Assembly: GCA_041747755.1 (NCBI GenBank)
Contig: JBGTEN010000357.1
Location: 1 to 16,936 of the forward strand
Length of the DNA stretch: 16,936 bases
Direction of reading: 5' to 3'
Source: Aurantibrevibacter sp041747755
GTDB lineage: Bacteria > Bacteroidota > Bacteroidia > Flavobacteriales > Flavobacteriaceae
Shown here: positions 16,546-16,936 of the stretch, one piece after another
How the letters are laid out: every line of letters starts with the position of its first letter
Position numbering within the stretch: position 1 is the stretch's first letter
The notes under the pieces: model-generated
The model's database searches: none
What the model saw: the letters and a program-made list of their open reading frames with translations, nothing else
Told to the model about the DNA's origin: nothing
Program-made: the position numbers and the translations under genes

Positions 16546-16575
16546 TTTGTATTCCTTTAGAACTTATTACTTTTA
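16546..16575 (+). promoter_or_regulatory. ftsE promoter candidate
   Basis: TTTG (16546-16549) is followed after 18 bases by TACTTTTA (16568-16575), one base off TAnnTTTG. It lies 17 bases before the ftsE ATG, so the leader would be very short. It is divergent from, and 26 bases away from, the promoter candidate of the TPR operon. Confidence 0.5.
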
Positions 16576-16592
16576 TATCAACAATTAAAATT

Positions 16593-16936
16593 ATGAGCGA
16601 AAGCATATTAAAATTAAAGGATGTTGCCATTTTTCAACAGGAAAATATGGTGTTGAATGAGGTTACTTTAGAAGTAAAAAAAGGCGAATTTGTCTATTTA
16701 ATTGGACGCACCGGTAGCGGAAAAAGTAGTTTTATGAAATTATTATATGGTGATCTTCCCTTAAAACAGGGTGCAGGTAGCATTGTAGATTTCGACTTGA
16801 AAACACTACAAGAGAAAGATATTCCTTTTTTGCGAAGAAAACTGGGTATTGTTTTTCAGGATTTTAATCTGTTACCGGATAGAAATGTAAATAACAACCT
16901 TCTTTTTGTCTTAAAGGCAACGGGCTGGAAGGATCC
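16593..16936 (+). CDS. ftsE: Cell division ATP-binding protein FtsE, N-terminal part
   Basis: The first 114 codons of an ABC-type ATPase run off the window end. The Walker A motif GRTGSGKSS lies at 38-46 and the Q-loop at Gln89 in the segment LGIVFQDFNLLPDRNVNNNL. That FQDF-LLPDR-V-NN pattern is characteristic of FtsE. FtsE pairs with the membrane protein FtsX in the divisome and drives conformational change that activates cell-wall hydrolases. The Walker B, signature and H-loop motifs lie beyond the window. The ATG at 16593 is preceded by the promoter candidate 16546-16575 and no clear Shine-Dalgarno sequence. LolD/MacB-type ATPases are the main alternative, but the Q-loop context favours FtsE. 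The gene is divergent from the TPR/barrel operon. Confidence 0.88.
   Translation, partial: MSESILKLKDVAIFQQENMVLNEVTLEVKKGEFVYLIGRTGSGKSSFMKLLYGDLPLKQGAGSIVDFDLKTLQEKDIPFLRRKLGIVFQDFNLLPDRNVNNNLLFVLKATGWKD

Noticed and set aside
16931..16936. The window ends exactly on GGATCC, a BamHI site
   Set aside because: It may mark a clone or contig end, but another GGATCC lies inside gyrB near 1995, and the match could be chance. It has no biological meaning for the annotation.
1..16936. Search for CRISPR arrays, tRNA/rRNA genes, insertion sequences or defence islands
   Set aside because: No regular repeats, cloverleaf structures, transposase-like frames or terminal inverted repeats were seen. The gene content is ordinary envelope and housekeeping functions.

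Overview
The window is about 17 kb of AT-rich, gene-dense chromosome from a member of the Bacteroidota, most likely Flavobacteriaceae. This rests on the compact ~647-aa GyrB, flavobacterial families (DUF6588, DUF2911, DUF885, an OmpA protein with a jelly-roll-like N-terminus, and a TPR/TonB-receptor-like barrel pair beside ftsE), an absence of clear Shine-Dalgarno sequences, and several upstream elements resembling the Bacteroidetes housekeeping promoter TTTG-N17-19-TAnnTTTG. I see no rRNA, tRNA, CRISPR array, insertion sequence, phage gene or other mobile DNA.

Left part (1-3697): the C-terminal end of an unrecognised plus-strand gene meets, tail to tail, a minus-strand DUF6588 outer-membrane-type protein. 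Upstream of that, on the same strand, is gyrB with its terminator. A 426-bp non-coding stretch follows, holding gyrB promoter candidates, two DnaA-box-like 9-mers and the asnB terminator.

Middle (3698-11501): asnB (glutamine-hydrolysing asparagine synthetase) is divergent from a secreted DUF2911 protein. Next comes a minus-strand run of exported proteins: a YtcJ-like amidohydrolase lipoprotein, an unrecognised 144-aa secreted protein just upstream of it, a DUF885 zinc-peptidase-like lipoprotein, and an OmpA-domain protein that appears to start with TTG. The DUF885 gene and the 144-aa gene each have their own promoter candidate, and the amidohydrolase probably shares the transcript of the 144-aa gene.

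Right part (11502-16936): a two-gene operon encodes a 1007-aa exported TPR-repeat protein and, overlapping its stop codon, a 594-aa outer-membrane barrel related to TonB-dependent receptors but with a very short plug region. Divergently transcribed from it is ftsE (cell-division ABC ATPase), cut by the window end. Both divergent genes have promoter candidates of the same TTTG-N18-TAnnTTTA form.

Overall this is core flavobacterial genome mixing housekeeping genes (gyrB, asnB, ftsE) with cell-envelope genes. I found nothing that is clearly a new system. The best lead is the TPR plus short-plug barrel operon next to ftsE. Several gene starts and regulatory details are also recorded.
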